5,049 nt of DNA from an uncultured Polaromonas sp. (GTDB lineage: Bacteria > Pseudomonadota > Gammaproteobacteria > Burkholderiales > Burkholderiaceae): positions 1 through 5,049 of the forward strand of contig CAMLDT010000239.1 of NCBI GenBank assembly GCA_946479075.1, in the 5' to 3' direction. The notes under the pieces were generated by a model that saw only the letters and a list, made by a program, of their open reading frames with translations, was not told the DNA's origin and did no database searches. Shown here one piece after another: positions 1 through 5,049 of the stretch (the stretch's first letter is position 1; each line of letters starts with the position of its first letter). A program made the position numbers and the translations under genes.

Positions 1-1
1 C

Positions 2-79
2 ACCCTGGGCGGCACCGCGCCGGCGCAGGTGCGGGCGCAGATCGCGCGGCATCGCCAACGCTTGCAGACCACGGGATAA
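2..79 (+). CDS. 3' end of an unidentified gene (25 codons plus TAA)
   Basis: The only frame that reads well from the left edge ends at a TAA at 77-79. It gives a 25-residue tail that begins TLGGTAPAQVRAQ and ends RLQTTG, rich in Arg, Gln and Ala, which looks like a helical C-terminus. Its GC-rich codons match the two-component genes further right better than the adjoining restriction-modification genes. I do not recognise the family from so short a tail. The stop codon overlaps the left flank of the LexA-like box, and I see no terminator hairpin after it, so transcription could run on into the methyltransferase gene. It could also be a chance open frame, because no start is visible. Confidence 0.5.
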   Translation, partial: TLGGTAPAQVRAQIARHRQRLQTTG

Positions 80-89
80 CTGTTAATAT
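62..89 (+). promoter_or_regulatory. Possible sigma-70 promoter of the restriction-modification operon
   Basis: A -10-like hexamer TAATAT (84-89) lies inside the LexA-like box, with a weak -35-like TTGCAG (62-67) 16 bases upstream. Initiation near 96-97 would leave a leader of about 25 nt containing the GGAG ribosome site. Because the -10 sits within the operator, LexA binding would block polymerase. The -35 matches the consensus at only three of six positions, and other -10 registers within the AT-rich spacer are possible. Confidence 0.45.
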
Positions 90-97
90 ATACAGTA
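78..97. promoter_or_regulatory. LexA (SOS) box upstream of the restriction-modification operon
   Basis: The sequence holds a perfect CTGT-N8-ACAG core: CTGT at 80-83, the AT-only spacer TAATATAT at 84-91, and ACAG at 92-95. Over 20 bases it matches the enterobacterial consensus TACTGTATATATATACAGTA at 17 positions. Beta- and gammaproteobacterial LexA repressors are known to bind this type of site. It lies 26 bases before the methyltransferase start and overlaps the likely -10, which suits a repressor operator. It could instead be a palindrome bound by another regulator, such as the methyltransferase itself. Confidence 0.8.
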
Positions 98-112
98 TTC
101 AACACGGGCATC

Positions 113-116
113 GGAG
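113..116 (+). promoter_or_regulatory. Ribosome binding site of the methyltransferase gene
   Basis: GGAG lies five bases before the ATG at 122. This supports that start over the next in-frame ATG at 149, which lacks a comparable site. Confidence 0.6.
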
Positions 117-121
117 CACCC

Positions 122-1702
122 ATGCAAACTGAGTCAACGCTGATTGCCATGAGCTGCGCTCTTGTTGGTGATCTCGCTTGCCTGACGGACTCCGAACGCA
201 AGCTGGTCAAGGCGGGTCAACACACATCCGTTGAACAACACGAGGTGGCTCGGGTACGCCAGGCAATTCTGGCCGGTGATGATCCGCTGGGTGATGCCTT
301 CCTCCGCATACGGACAGCCCTGCAAAGACGTTCGGACGGCGCTGTTTACACACCCGCCCCGATTGTCGCGCCGATGATGTCCTGGCTGTCCTCCCAGGCA
401 ACACCTGAACGCATCGTGGATCCCGGGGCGGGGTCCGGCCGATTTTTAATCGCCGCTGGTAAAAAATTTCCCCACGCTGAGCTGGTCGGCGTCGAGATGG
501 ACCCGCTTGCCGCCCTGATGCTCCGCGCCAATCTTCATGTGCATGGCTGGGCTGGCCGGGCCACGGTACTGGTGCAGGACTACCGCAATGTGGAATTGCC
601 CGCCTGCCAGGGCATCACGGCATTTGTCGGAAACCCGCCCTATGTTCGCCATCACGATATCGGCGAGTTCTGGAAACGGTGGTATGCGTCGCGCTTTGCA
701 AACTTCGGGATCAAGGCCAGTGGGCTGGCCGGACTCCATCTGCACTTTTTCCTCCAAACCCGCCTGCTTGCCAAAAAGGACGACCTGGGCGTGTTCATCA
801 CATCGGCCGAATGGCTGGATGTCAACTATGGCTCCGCCTTGCGGAATCTGCTGATCGACGAACTTGGAGGGCTGGCCCTGCATGTGCTGTCACCCACTGT
901 CGAAGCGTTTCCCGGCACCGCCAGCACGGCGGCCATCACCTGTTTCCGGGTGGGCGAAACCCAGGCACCGATGCGCGTGCGCGCCGTCCCGACGCTGGCC
1001 TCACTGAATGGATTGAGCAGAGGCCATGACATTGAACGCGACCGTTTCCACCATGAAAAGCGCTGGTCGATCATCGTCCGGCCGAGCGCTCCCAACGTGG
1101 AAGGCGCGGTGGAACTCGGCGAGTTATTCAGCGTGCACAGAGGACAGGTTACCGGTGCCAACAACATCTGGATCGCCGGTGAACATGCTGACAGCCTCCC
1201 GGAAAGCGTCAAGATCGCCGCGGTCACCAAGGCAAGAGACCTCATCCACGCCGGCGCCCACCTGGGCTGTAGCAAAGCCTTGCGCCGGGTCATCGACATT
1301 CCCGCCGACCTGGAGCAATTCGACCCGCGGGAAAGGCGTTGCATTCACGCCTTTCTGGCTTGGGCGCAAGCACGCGGCGCAGACCAGAGTTACACGGCCC
1401 TGCACCGCAAGGCTTGGTGGTCCGTGGGATTAAAAAATCCTGCCCCCATCCTGTGTACTTATATGGCGCGCCGTGCACCCCAGTTCACCCTGAATGCCTG
1501 CGAAGCGAGGCACATCAACATCGCACATGGCTTGTATCCCAGGCAAGCACTGTCGCCAAATGAGCTGCAGGCATTGGTGGCCTGGCTTAACCAGAACGTC
1601 AGCACCGACAACGGACGCACTTACTCCGGAGGCCTGACAAAATTCGAGCCCCGGGAAATTGAGCGCTTGCGAATTCCTCTCCTGGAAACATTTGCGGCAT
1701 GA
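122..1702 (+). CDS. Type II N6-adenine DNA methyltransferase (gamma class, TaqI/Eco57I-like) of a XamI-type R-M system
   Basis: This 526-residue protein should transfer a methyl group from S-adenosylmethionine to adenine N6 in the recognition site, protecting host DNA from the endonuclease encoded next. The motifs run in gamma-class order: motif X, GAVYTPAPIVAPM, at residues 73-85; the AdoMet-binding motif I, VDPGAGSGRFL, at 99-109; acidic motif II, VGVEMDP, at 122-128; an aspartate after the next strand, VQDYR, around D153; and the catalytic motif IV, NPPY, at 171-174. The C-terminal third, including LGELFSVHRGQVTGANNIW from 332 and the closing GGLTKFEPREIERLRIP, resembles the target-recognition domain of M.TaqI-like enzymes. 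The first 70 residues are helical and unassigned. NPPY fits adenine rather than cytosine-C5 methylation. The specificity GTCGAC is inferred only from the partner. A single-chain type IIG enzyme is unlikely, because no nuclease domain is seen here and a separate nuclease gene follows. Confidence 0.9.
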   Translation: MQTESTLIAMSCALVGDLACLTDSERKLVKAGQHTSVEQHEVARVRQAILAGDDPLGDAFLRIRTALQRRSDGAVYTPAPIVAPMMSWLSSQATPERIVDPGAGSGRFLIAAGKKFPHAELVGVEMDPLAALMLRANLHVHGWAGRATVLVQDYRNVELPACQGITAFVGNPPYVRHHDIGEFWKRWYASRFANFGIKASGLAGLHLHFFLQTRLLAKKDDLGVFITSAEWLDVNYGSALRNLLIDELGGLALHVLSPTVEAFPGTASTAAITCFRVGETQAPMRVRAVPTLASLNGLSRGHDIERDRFHHEKRWSIIVRPSAPNVEGAVELGELFSVHRGQVTGANNIWIAGEHADSLPESVKIAAVTKARDLIHAGAHLGCSKALRRVIDIPADLEQFDPRERRCIHAFLAWAQARGADQSYTALHRKAWWSVGLKNPAPILCTYMARRAPQFTLNACEARHINIAHGLYPRQALSPNELQALVAWLNQNVSTDNGRTYSGGLTKFEPREIERLRIPLLETFAA

Positions 1703-2616
1703 GTGAAACCCCTCGCCGGTGGACGCTTGAAGAGCTGGCCCATGACGCGGCGTTGTCGTCCAGTGCTTTTCGCTCCGAACGGCTGGAAACCTCCGATGCC
1801 TGGACCACCCAGTACGAAGCGGCGCATGAAAAATTCAGCCTGTTGTTCGAAAAACTGGGAGACCTCGGCCCTGGCGCCCTGACGAACGCGCAACTCGCCG
1901 AAGCCTATGACGCCGGACTTGGAGAAGCGCTGCGCTATCTGGCCGGCCCGCCTGTGTCGGATGACGATCTTCAGGTGATTGCAGCTGTGGGGTCGCTGGC
2001 ACCGGGCGCATTGAGAAAGCGACCGGAGGACTTGCGGAAAGTCTATGAAGTCATCGAGAGAATCATTGACCCTTTTCGCTTTCCCTGGGTAGCAGCGGGC
2101 ACCCGGCCGACTGCAGAGCAACGCCAGACAGCCCTGATTGCGTCGGCAGTTCTTCTGGCTACGCAAAGGCTGGCGACAGAACGTCGCCACCATGGCAAGG
2201 AAGGCCAGGAAACGCGGGTCAAGGATCACTTGCGCGGGATGGGTTTCTCCGAAGTCCCCGCAACACCGATTCATACCTTGGTCAGGGGGCCGCAGGCCAT
2301 GCAGTTTTGTGCCGAGTGTCAGCTCGGTGATCGCAAGGCCGACGTGGTGGTCAGACTCCATGACACGCGTTTGATGGCCATTGAATGCAAGGTGTCCAAC
2401 AGCGCCATCAACAGCGTCAAGCGGCTCAACAACGATGCGGCGGTCAAAGCCGGCTATTGGCTTGAGCAATTTGGCATTGCACAAGTTGTTCCCGCCGCCA
2501 TGCTGTCGGGGGTTTTCAAGGTACTCAACCTTGAACAGGCCCAATCCCGCGGCCTGGCGCTTTTCTGGTCGCATGACCTGTCGAAACTCGGTGAATTCAT
2601 AGCGTCAACGCGCTGA
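1699..2616 (+). CDS. XamI-family type II restriction endonuclease (PD-(D/E)XK fold)
   Basis: This 305-residue protein is the likely cleaving partner of the upstream methyltransferase. A PD-(D/E)XK core is visible: a helix with E171 (ETRVKDHLRGMGF), a strand ending in D215 (DRKADVVVRL), and the E229-C-K231 pair in LMAIECKVSNS, so the spacing is D-X13-E-C-K. The following NSVKRLNNDAAVKAGYW segment matches my memory of XamI-family enzymes, whose known member recognises GTCGAC. That family call is from memory and less certain than the nuclease fold. The N-terminal 150 residues are mostly helical and may carry DNA contacts or dimerisation. The start ATG overlaps the methyltransferase stop as ATGA, so translation is probably coupled and methylase is made first. 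No control-protein gene accompanies the pair. Base 2461-2520 is 53% GC by hand count, against 75% for 2881-2940 in the next gene. Confidence 0.82.
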   Translation: MSETPRRWTLEELAHDAALSSSAFRSERLETSDAWTTQYEAAHEKFSLLFEKLGDLGPGALTNAQLAEAYDAGLGEALRYLAGPPVSDDDLQVIAAVGSLAPGALRKRPEDLRKVYEVIERIIDPFRFPWVAAGTRPTAEQRQTALIASAVLLATQRLATERRHHGKEGQETRVKDHLRGMGFSEVPATPIHTLVRGPQAMQFCAECQLGDRKADVVVRLHDTRLMAIECKVSNSAINSVKRLNNDAAVKAGYWLEQFGIAQVVPAAMLSGVFKVLNLEQAQSRGLALFWSHDLSKLGEFIASTR

Positions 2617-2632
2617 CCTTGGGTTTCTGGCA

Positions 2633-2649
2633 TTTAAGCCTTGCCTAAG
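2633..2649 (+). promoter_or_regulatory. PmrA/QseB-type direct-repeat box upstream of the two-component operon
   Basis: TTTAAG (2633-2638) and CCTAAG (2644-2649) are separated by five bases, giving two half-sites one helical turn (11 bp) apart. This matches the known YTTAAG-N5-YTTAAG pattern bound by PmrA and QseB, with one deviation in the second half-site. Its position just ahead of the regulator gene suggests autoregulation by the downstream OmpR-family protein. The box starts 17 bases after the endonuclease stop codon. Confidence 0.55.
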
Positions 2650-2659
2650 CGGCTGGTCA

Positions 2660-2665
2660 GATACT
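2660..2665 (+). promoter_or_regulatory. Possible -10 element of the two-component operon
   Basis: GATACT matches TATAAT at four of six positions and begins 11 bases after the last base of the direct-repeat box. A -35 placed 17 bases upstream would fall at 2637-2642, inside the box, where the sequence is poor as a -35. That arrangement is typical of promoters activated by PmrA-like regulators. The prediction is weak taken alone. Confidence 0.35.
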
Positions 2666-2675
2666 GTGCAGCTGC

Positions 2676-2681
2676 AAGGAA
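2676..2681 (+). promoter_or_regulatory. Ribosome binding site of the response regulator gene
   Basis: AAGGAA is a good Shine-Dalgarno six bases before the ATG at 2688. It fixes that start, which also yields the canonical MRLLLVEDD receiver N-terminus. Confidence 0.75.
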
Positions 2682-2687
2682 AAAGCC

Positions 2688-3347
2688 ATGAGATTACTGC
2701 TGGTTGAAGACGACGCGATGATCGGCGAAGCCGTGCTGGCGGTGCTGCGGGCGCAGCACTATGCCGTGGACTGGGTGCGCGACGGCGCCATGGCCGACGC
2801 CGCGCTGCGCAGTGAGCAATACGACCTGGTGCTGCTGGACCTGGGCCTGCCCAAACGCGATGGGCTCGACGTGTTGCGGGCCCTGCGCGCGCGGCGCAAC
2901 ACCACACCGGTGCTGGTGGCCACTGCGCGTGATGCGGTGGGCGACCGTATTGCCGGGCTGGACGCCGGTGCCGACGACTACGTGGTCAAACCTTATGACA
3001 CCGACGAATTGCTGGCCCGCATACGCGCACTGATACGCCGCAGCGCGGGCCGGGCCGAACCGGCGTTTGAACACCGGGGCGTGAGCCTGAATCCCGCCAC
3101 CCGTGAAGCCAGTCTGAACGGTGAACCGGTGTCGCTGTCGGCGCGCGAATGGGCGGTGCTGGAGCCGCTGCTGCAGCGCCCCGGCACCGTGTTGTCACGG
3201 GCCCAACTGGAGGAAAAACTGTTCAGCTGGAAGGATGACGTCAGCAGCAACGCGGTCGAAGTCTATATTCACGGCGTGCGCAAGAAACTCGGCAACGACA
3301 TCATCCAGACCGTGCGCGGTCTCGGCTACCTGGTGCCCAAACAATGA
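2688..3347 (+). CDS. qseB: OmpR/PhoB-family response regulator, QseB/PmrA-like
   Basis: This 219-residue cytoplasmic regulator should be phosphorylated by the kinase encoded next and then bind promoter DNA. The receiver domain spans about residues 1-115. It has the acidic pocket E7-D8-D9, the phosphoacceptor D51 (LVLLDLGLP), the switch residue T79 and the conserved K101 (VVKPYD). The winged-helix effector domain covers about 125-217, with LSAREWAVLEPLL, then SNAVEVYIHGVRKKLG as the recognition helix region, and the closing IQTVRGLGYLV. Length and motifs are normal for the family and nothing is missing. Its stop overlaps the kinase start (ATGA), so the two are one operon. The direct-repeat box upstream fits autoregulation. 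The symbol is a best match by resemblance. TctD, PmrA or BasR paralogues look similar, and the signal and regulon cannot be read from sequence. Confidence 0.93.
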   Translation: MRLLLVEDDAMIGEAVLAVLRAQHYAVDWVRDGAMADAALRSEQYDLVLLDLGLPKRDGLDVLRALRARRNTTPVLVATARDAVGDRIAGLDAGADDYVVKPYDTDELLARIRALIRRSAGRAEPAFEHRGVSLNPATREASLNGEPVSLSAREWAVLEPLLQRPGTVLSRAQLEEKLFSWKDDVSSNAVEVYIHGVRKKLGNDIIQTVRGLGYLVPKQ

Positions 3348-4720
3348 CCTTGCCCGAAGTAAAAAGCGTGGGGGCCCATTCTCTGAAAGCCCGCCTGCTC
3401 TGGTTTGTACTCGCCGCGATTTTGCTCGGTGCGGTGCTGCAGGCCACCACGGCCTACCGCGGTGCGCTGCGCCAGGCCGACGCGATGTTTGACGACCATC
3501 TGCAACAGATGGCGCGCTCGCTGCGCGGCGGCATCCCGCTGGGTGCCTCCATCCCCGACGTCGAGGACGAAACCGGCTTTGATCTTTATGTGCAGATCTG
3601 GGGCCAGGACGGCACGCAAATTTTCCGCTCCACCCGTTCGGCCCTGCCGCCGCGCGCGGTGCTCGGGTTTTCCGACGTGGAGGCCCACGGCAACCGTTAC
3701 CGCGTGTACTCGCTGCAGACGCCTTTCCAGACGGTGCAGATCGCGCAGGACCTGGATGCCCGCACCGCGCGTGCGCGCGCGCTGGCAGCGCGGGCGGTGC
3801 TGCCCTTCGCGCTGCTCACGCCCTTGTTGATGCTTGCCGTCTGGTGGGTCATCAAGCGCTCGCTGGCGCCCGTGGAACGCGCGCGGCGCCAGGTCGCCCA
3901 GCGTGCTGCCGATGACTTTTCACCGCTGCCCAACGAAGGTTTGCCCGACGAGGTGCGGCCGCTCGTCGATGAACTCAACCTCCTGTTCGGGCGGGTGCGG
4001 GGCGCCTTCGATGCGCAGAAAAATTTTGTAGCCGACGCGGCGCACGAGCTGCGGTCCCCGCTGACCGCGCTCAAGCTGCAGGCGCAGGCACTGCGCCGCA
4101 ACGGTCCTGAAGTGCACGAGGACCCCGCCGAACGCGAAGCCGGTATCACCCGGCTGAACCAGGGCATTGACCGTGCGATCCGCCTGGTCGAGCAACTGCT
4201 GGTGCTGGCACGCGCAGAGGCCGGTGCGGGCACGCCGGCATCGGGCGGCAGCGCGGTGGACTTGCGGGACGTCGTCAATCTGGCCTTCGCCGACGTGTTG
4301 CCCCATGCCCGCCTCAAGCACATCGACCTCGGCATGGCCAGCCCGCCTGCCGCCGCGCCCGTCAGCGTCCACGGCCAGCCGGAGGCGCTGCGCGTGCTGC
4401 TGCGCAACCTGCTGGACAACGCCGTCAAATACACACCCGCCGAAGGCCGCGTGGATGTGTCGCTGGAACGGGTGCAAGGCCGGCCAGTGCTGCGCGTCGA
4501 AGACAGCGGCCCGGGCATTGCCGCAGAGGATCGCGAACGTGTCTTCGACCGCTTCTACCGCAGCGGCAGCGCAGCGGCCGAAACCGGCAGCGGCCTCGGC
4601 CTGGCCATCGTTCAGGTAACCGCCGCTGCCCACGGCGCCACCGTACAACTGAACCCGTCGGAGCGCCTGGGCGGGCTGCAGGTCAGCGTGGTTTTTCCGC
4701 CCGCCTCTGCGCCCTCCTGA
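3344..4720 (+). CDS. qseC: Membrane sensor histidine kinase, QseC-like
   Basis: This 458-residue inner-membrane kinase should autophosphorylate and pass the phosphate to D51 of the preceding regulator. A first membrane helix lies at about 16-36 (ARLLWFVLAAILLGAVLQA). It is followed by a periplasmic domain of about 115 residues that contains an acidic stretch, DVEDETGFD (72-80), and LYVQIWGQDG. A second helix lies at about 150-170, then a HAMP-like linker (172-222). The dimerisation domain carries the H-box FVADAAHELRSPLTALK with H234. The ATP-binding domain shows the N-box around N355/N359 (RNLLDNAVKYTP), the G1 box DSGPGI from D387, the F-box FDRFYRS (401-407) and the G2 box TGSGLGLAI (414-422). 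All catalytic residues seen are intact. The start overlaps the regulator stop with no strong ribosome site, so coupled translation is likely. The ligand is unknown; a PmrB/TctE-type assignment is the main alternative. Confidence 0.92.
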   Translation: MTLPEVKSVGAHSLKARLLWFVLAAILLGAVLQATTAYRGALRQADAMFDDHLQQMARSLRGGIPLGASIPDVEDETGFDLYVQIWGQDGTQIFRSTRSALPPRAVLGFSDVEAHGNRYRVYSLQTPFQTVQIAQDLDARTARARALAARAVLPFALLTPLLMLAVWWVIKRSLAPVERARRQVAQRAADDFSPLPNEGLPDEVRPLVDELNLLFGRVRGAFDAQKNFVADAAHELRSPLTALKLQAQALRRNGPEVHEDPAEREAGITRLNQGIDRAIRLVEQLLVLARAEAGAGTPASGGSAVDLRDVVNLAFADVLPHARLKHIDLGMASPPAAAPVSVHGQPEALRVLLRNLLDNAVKYTPAEGRVDVSLERVQGRPVLRVEDSGPGIAAEDRERVFDRFYRSGSAAAETGSGLGLAIVQVTAAAHGATVQLNPSERLGGLQVSVVFPPASAPS

Positions 4721-4727
4721 ACCGTCA

Positions 4728-4800
4728 GCGCTATTTATTTCATAGCTGTTCGTGCCCGTCCTATAAGGGCTGGAGCCCGATTTCATGCATAAGTCCGGGC
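4728..4800. repeat. Hairpin-rich intergenic repeat of a type recalled from Comamonadaceae
   Basis: Three short inverted repeats follow one another: GCTAT (4730-4734) with ATAGC (4742-4746), GCCC (4754-4757) with GGGC (4767-4770), and GCCCG (4775-4779) with CGGGC (4796-4800). The pattern of GCTAT, ATAGCTG, then ATAAGGGCTGGAG, resembles a dispersed intergenic repeat that I remember as common in Comamonadaceae genomes. Only one copy is present here, so repetition is inferred from memory and not seen. The folding potential is directly visible. Confidence 0.5.
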
Positions 4801-4821
4801 CGCAGCGGTCAGCAGGGACAT

Positions 4822-4846
4822 CCTTCGACAGGCTCAGGACGAACGG
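4822..4846. repeat. Short palindromic repeat (TTCGACAGGCTCAGGACGAA type)
   Basis: The element has imperfect dyad symmetry, with TTCG at 4825-4828 facing CGAA at 4840-4843. It matches a short intergenic repeat that I remember as widespread in proteobacterial genomes. On the reverse strand it reads FVLSLSKD, a string often seen in spurious hypothetical proteins. It is best regarded as a REP-like element. No transposase is in the window. Confidence 0.65.
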
Positions 4847-4870
4847 ATTGCGGCGACCGTGGAGGCACCC

Positions 4871-5049
4871 GTTTTTCCGCTGGGCCGCTCCAAGGAAAAA
4901 CCGCTCCCTCAGGGGGGCAGAGAGCTGTGCGCAGCGAGCGAACGTGGGGGCCAGTTTTCCGCCGGGCCGCCCCAAGGAAAAATCCGCCCCCTCGGGGGGG
5001 CAGAGAGCTGTGCGCAGCGAGCGAACGTGGGGGCCAGTTTTCCGCCGGG
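4871..5049. repeat. Tandem repeat of 83-bp units, running off the right edge
   Basis: Unit 1 is 4871-4953, unit 2 is 4954-5036, and a third begins at 5037 and is cut off after 13 bases. The last 36 bases of the two full units are identical. The first 47 differ by about four substitutions and two compensating single-base indels. Each unit can fold by pairing TTTTCC with GGAAAA around a GC-rich loop (4872-4900 and 4955-4980), and a C-run next to a G-run forms a second hairpin (about 4905-4917 and 4986-5000). The G-runs of six or seven are notable. The unit resembles GC-rich intergenic repeats that I remember from Comamonadaceae. Confidence 0.85.

Larger units (their letters stand above)
4721..5049. 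other. Gene-free, repeat-rich region after the kinase gene
   Basis: No frame on either strand here has a credible start, ribosome site or recognisable protein. The region is made almost wholly of three repeat types, listed separately. I find no hairpin followed by a T-run that would make a convincing intrinsic terminator for the two-component operon, although the hairpins at 4730-4800 could slow or end transcription. Confidence 0.75.

Noticed and set aside
826..1344. Reverse-strand open frame of 172 codons within the methylase gene
   Set aside because: It has no domain and no ribosome site, and its composition is what antisense to a GC-rich coding region gives.
1621..2574. Long reverse-strand open frame (317 codons) opposite the endonuclease gene
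   Set aside because: It has no recognisable domain, and its Gln/Arg/Gly-rich composition is typical of antisense frames in GC-rich DNA. The + strand frame has clear nuclease motifs and coupling to the methylase.
2617..2660. Possible intrinsic terminator after the endonuclease gene
   Set aside because: Pairing around TTAAGC and GCCTAA is short and mismatched, and no T-run follows. The same bases are better explained as a direct-repeat regulator box.
4691..4700. GTTTTTCCGC near the kinase stop, identical to 4871-4880 in the first tandem unit
   Set aside because: A single 10-base match within coding sequence for the family-typical VVFP ending is most likely chance.
3920..4975. Long reverse-strand open frame (351 codons) opposite the kinase gene
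   Set aside because: It begins inside the tandem repeat, runs through the palindromic repeat (giving FVLSLSKD) and then lies antisense to a fully intact kinase. It is a shadow frame.
4871..5049. Tandem units considered as a CRISPR array
   Set aside because: The units are 83 bp, adjoin directly, and vary internally without a repeat-plus-unique-spacer pattern.

Overview
The window looks like chromosomal DNA of a GC-rich betaproteobacterium, most likely of the Comamonadaceae (Rhodoferax, Polaromonas or Acidovorax type). This rests on the high-GC codon use of the two-component genes, the QseB/QseC-like pair, and the repeats at the right end, which resemble intergenic repeats I remember from that family. 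I ran no database search, so the taxon is an inference.

Layout, left to right, all genes on the + strand. Bases 2-79 are the last 25 codons of an unidentified gene. A near-consensus LexA (SOS) box at 78-97 overlaps that stop codon and lies directly upstream of a two-gene restriction-modification operon: a gamma-class N6-adenine DNA methyltransferase (122-1702), then a PD-(D/E)XK endonuclease of apparent XamI type (1699-2616), coupled by an ATGA overlap. A short gap (2617-2687) carries a PmrA/QseB-type direct repeat, a possible -10 and a good Shine-Dalgarno. It leads into an OmpR-family response regulator (2688-3347) and its QseC-like membrane histidine kinase (3344-4720), again joined by ATGA. 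The last 329 bases (4721-5049) hold no gene. They contain three unlike repeat types side by side: a hairpin-rich element, a short palindromic repeat, and an 83-bp tandem repeat that runs off the window.

How they work together: the methyltransferase should protect the host from its partner endonuclease, and the XamI family assignment suggests the site GTCGAC. The LexA box implies that the pair is repressed in healthy cells and induced by DNA damage, which would be unusual for a type II system with no control-protein gene. The kinase and regulator form a standard phosphorelay, and the direct repeat suggests that the regulator controls its own operon. The restriction-modification operon looks like an accessory cassette set between host genes: its sampled GC is lower than that of the two-component genes. 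The most interesting point is the SOS-type operator in front of the restriction-modification operon.
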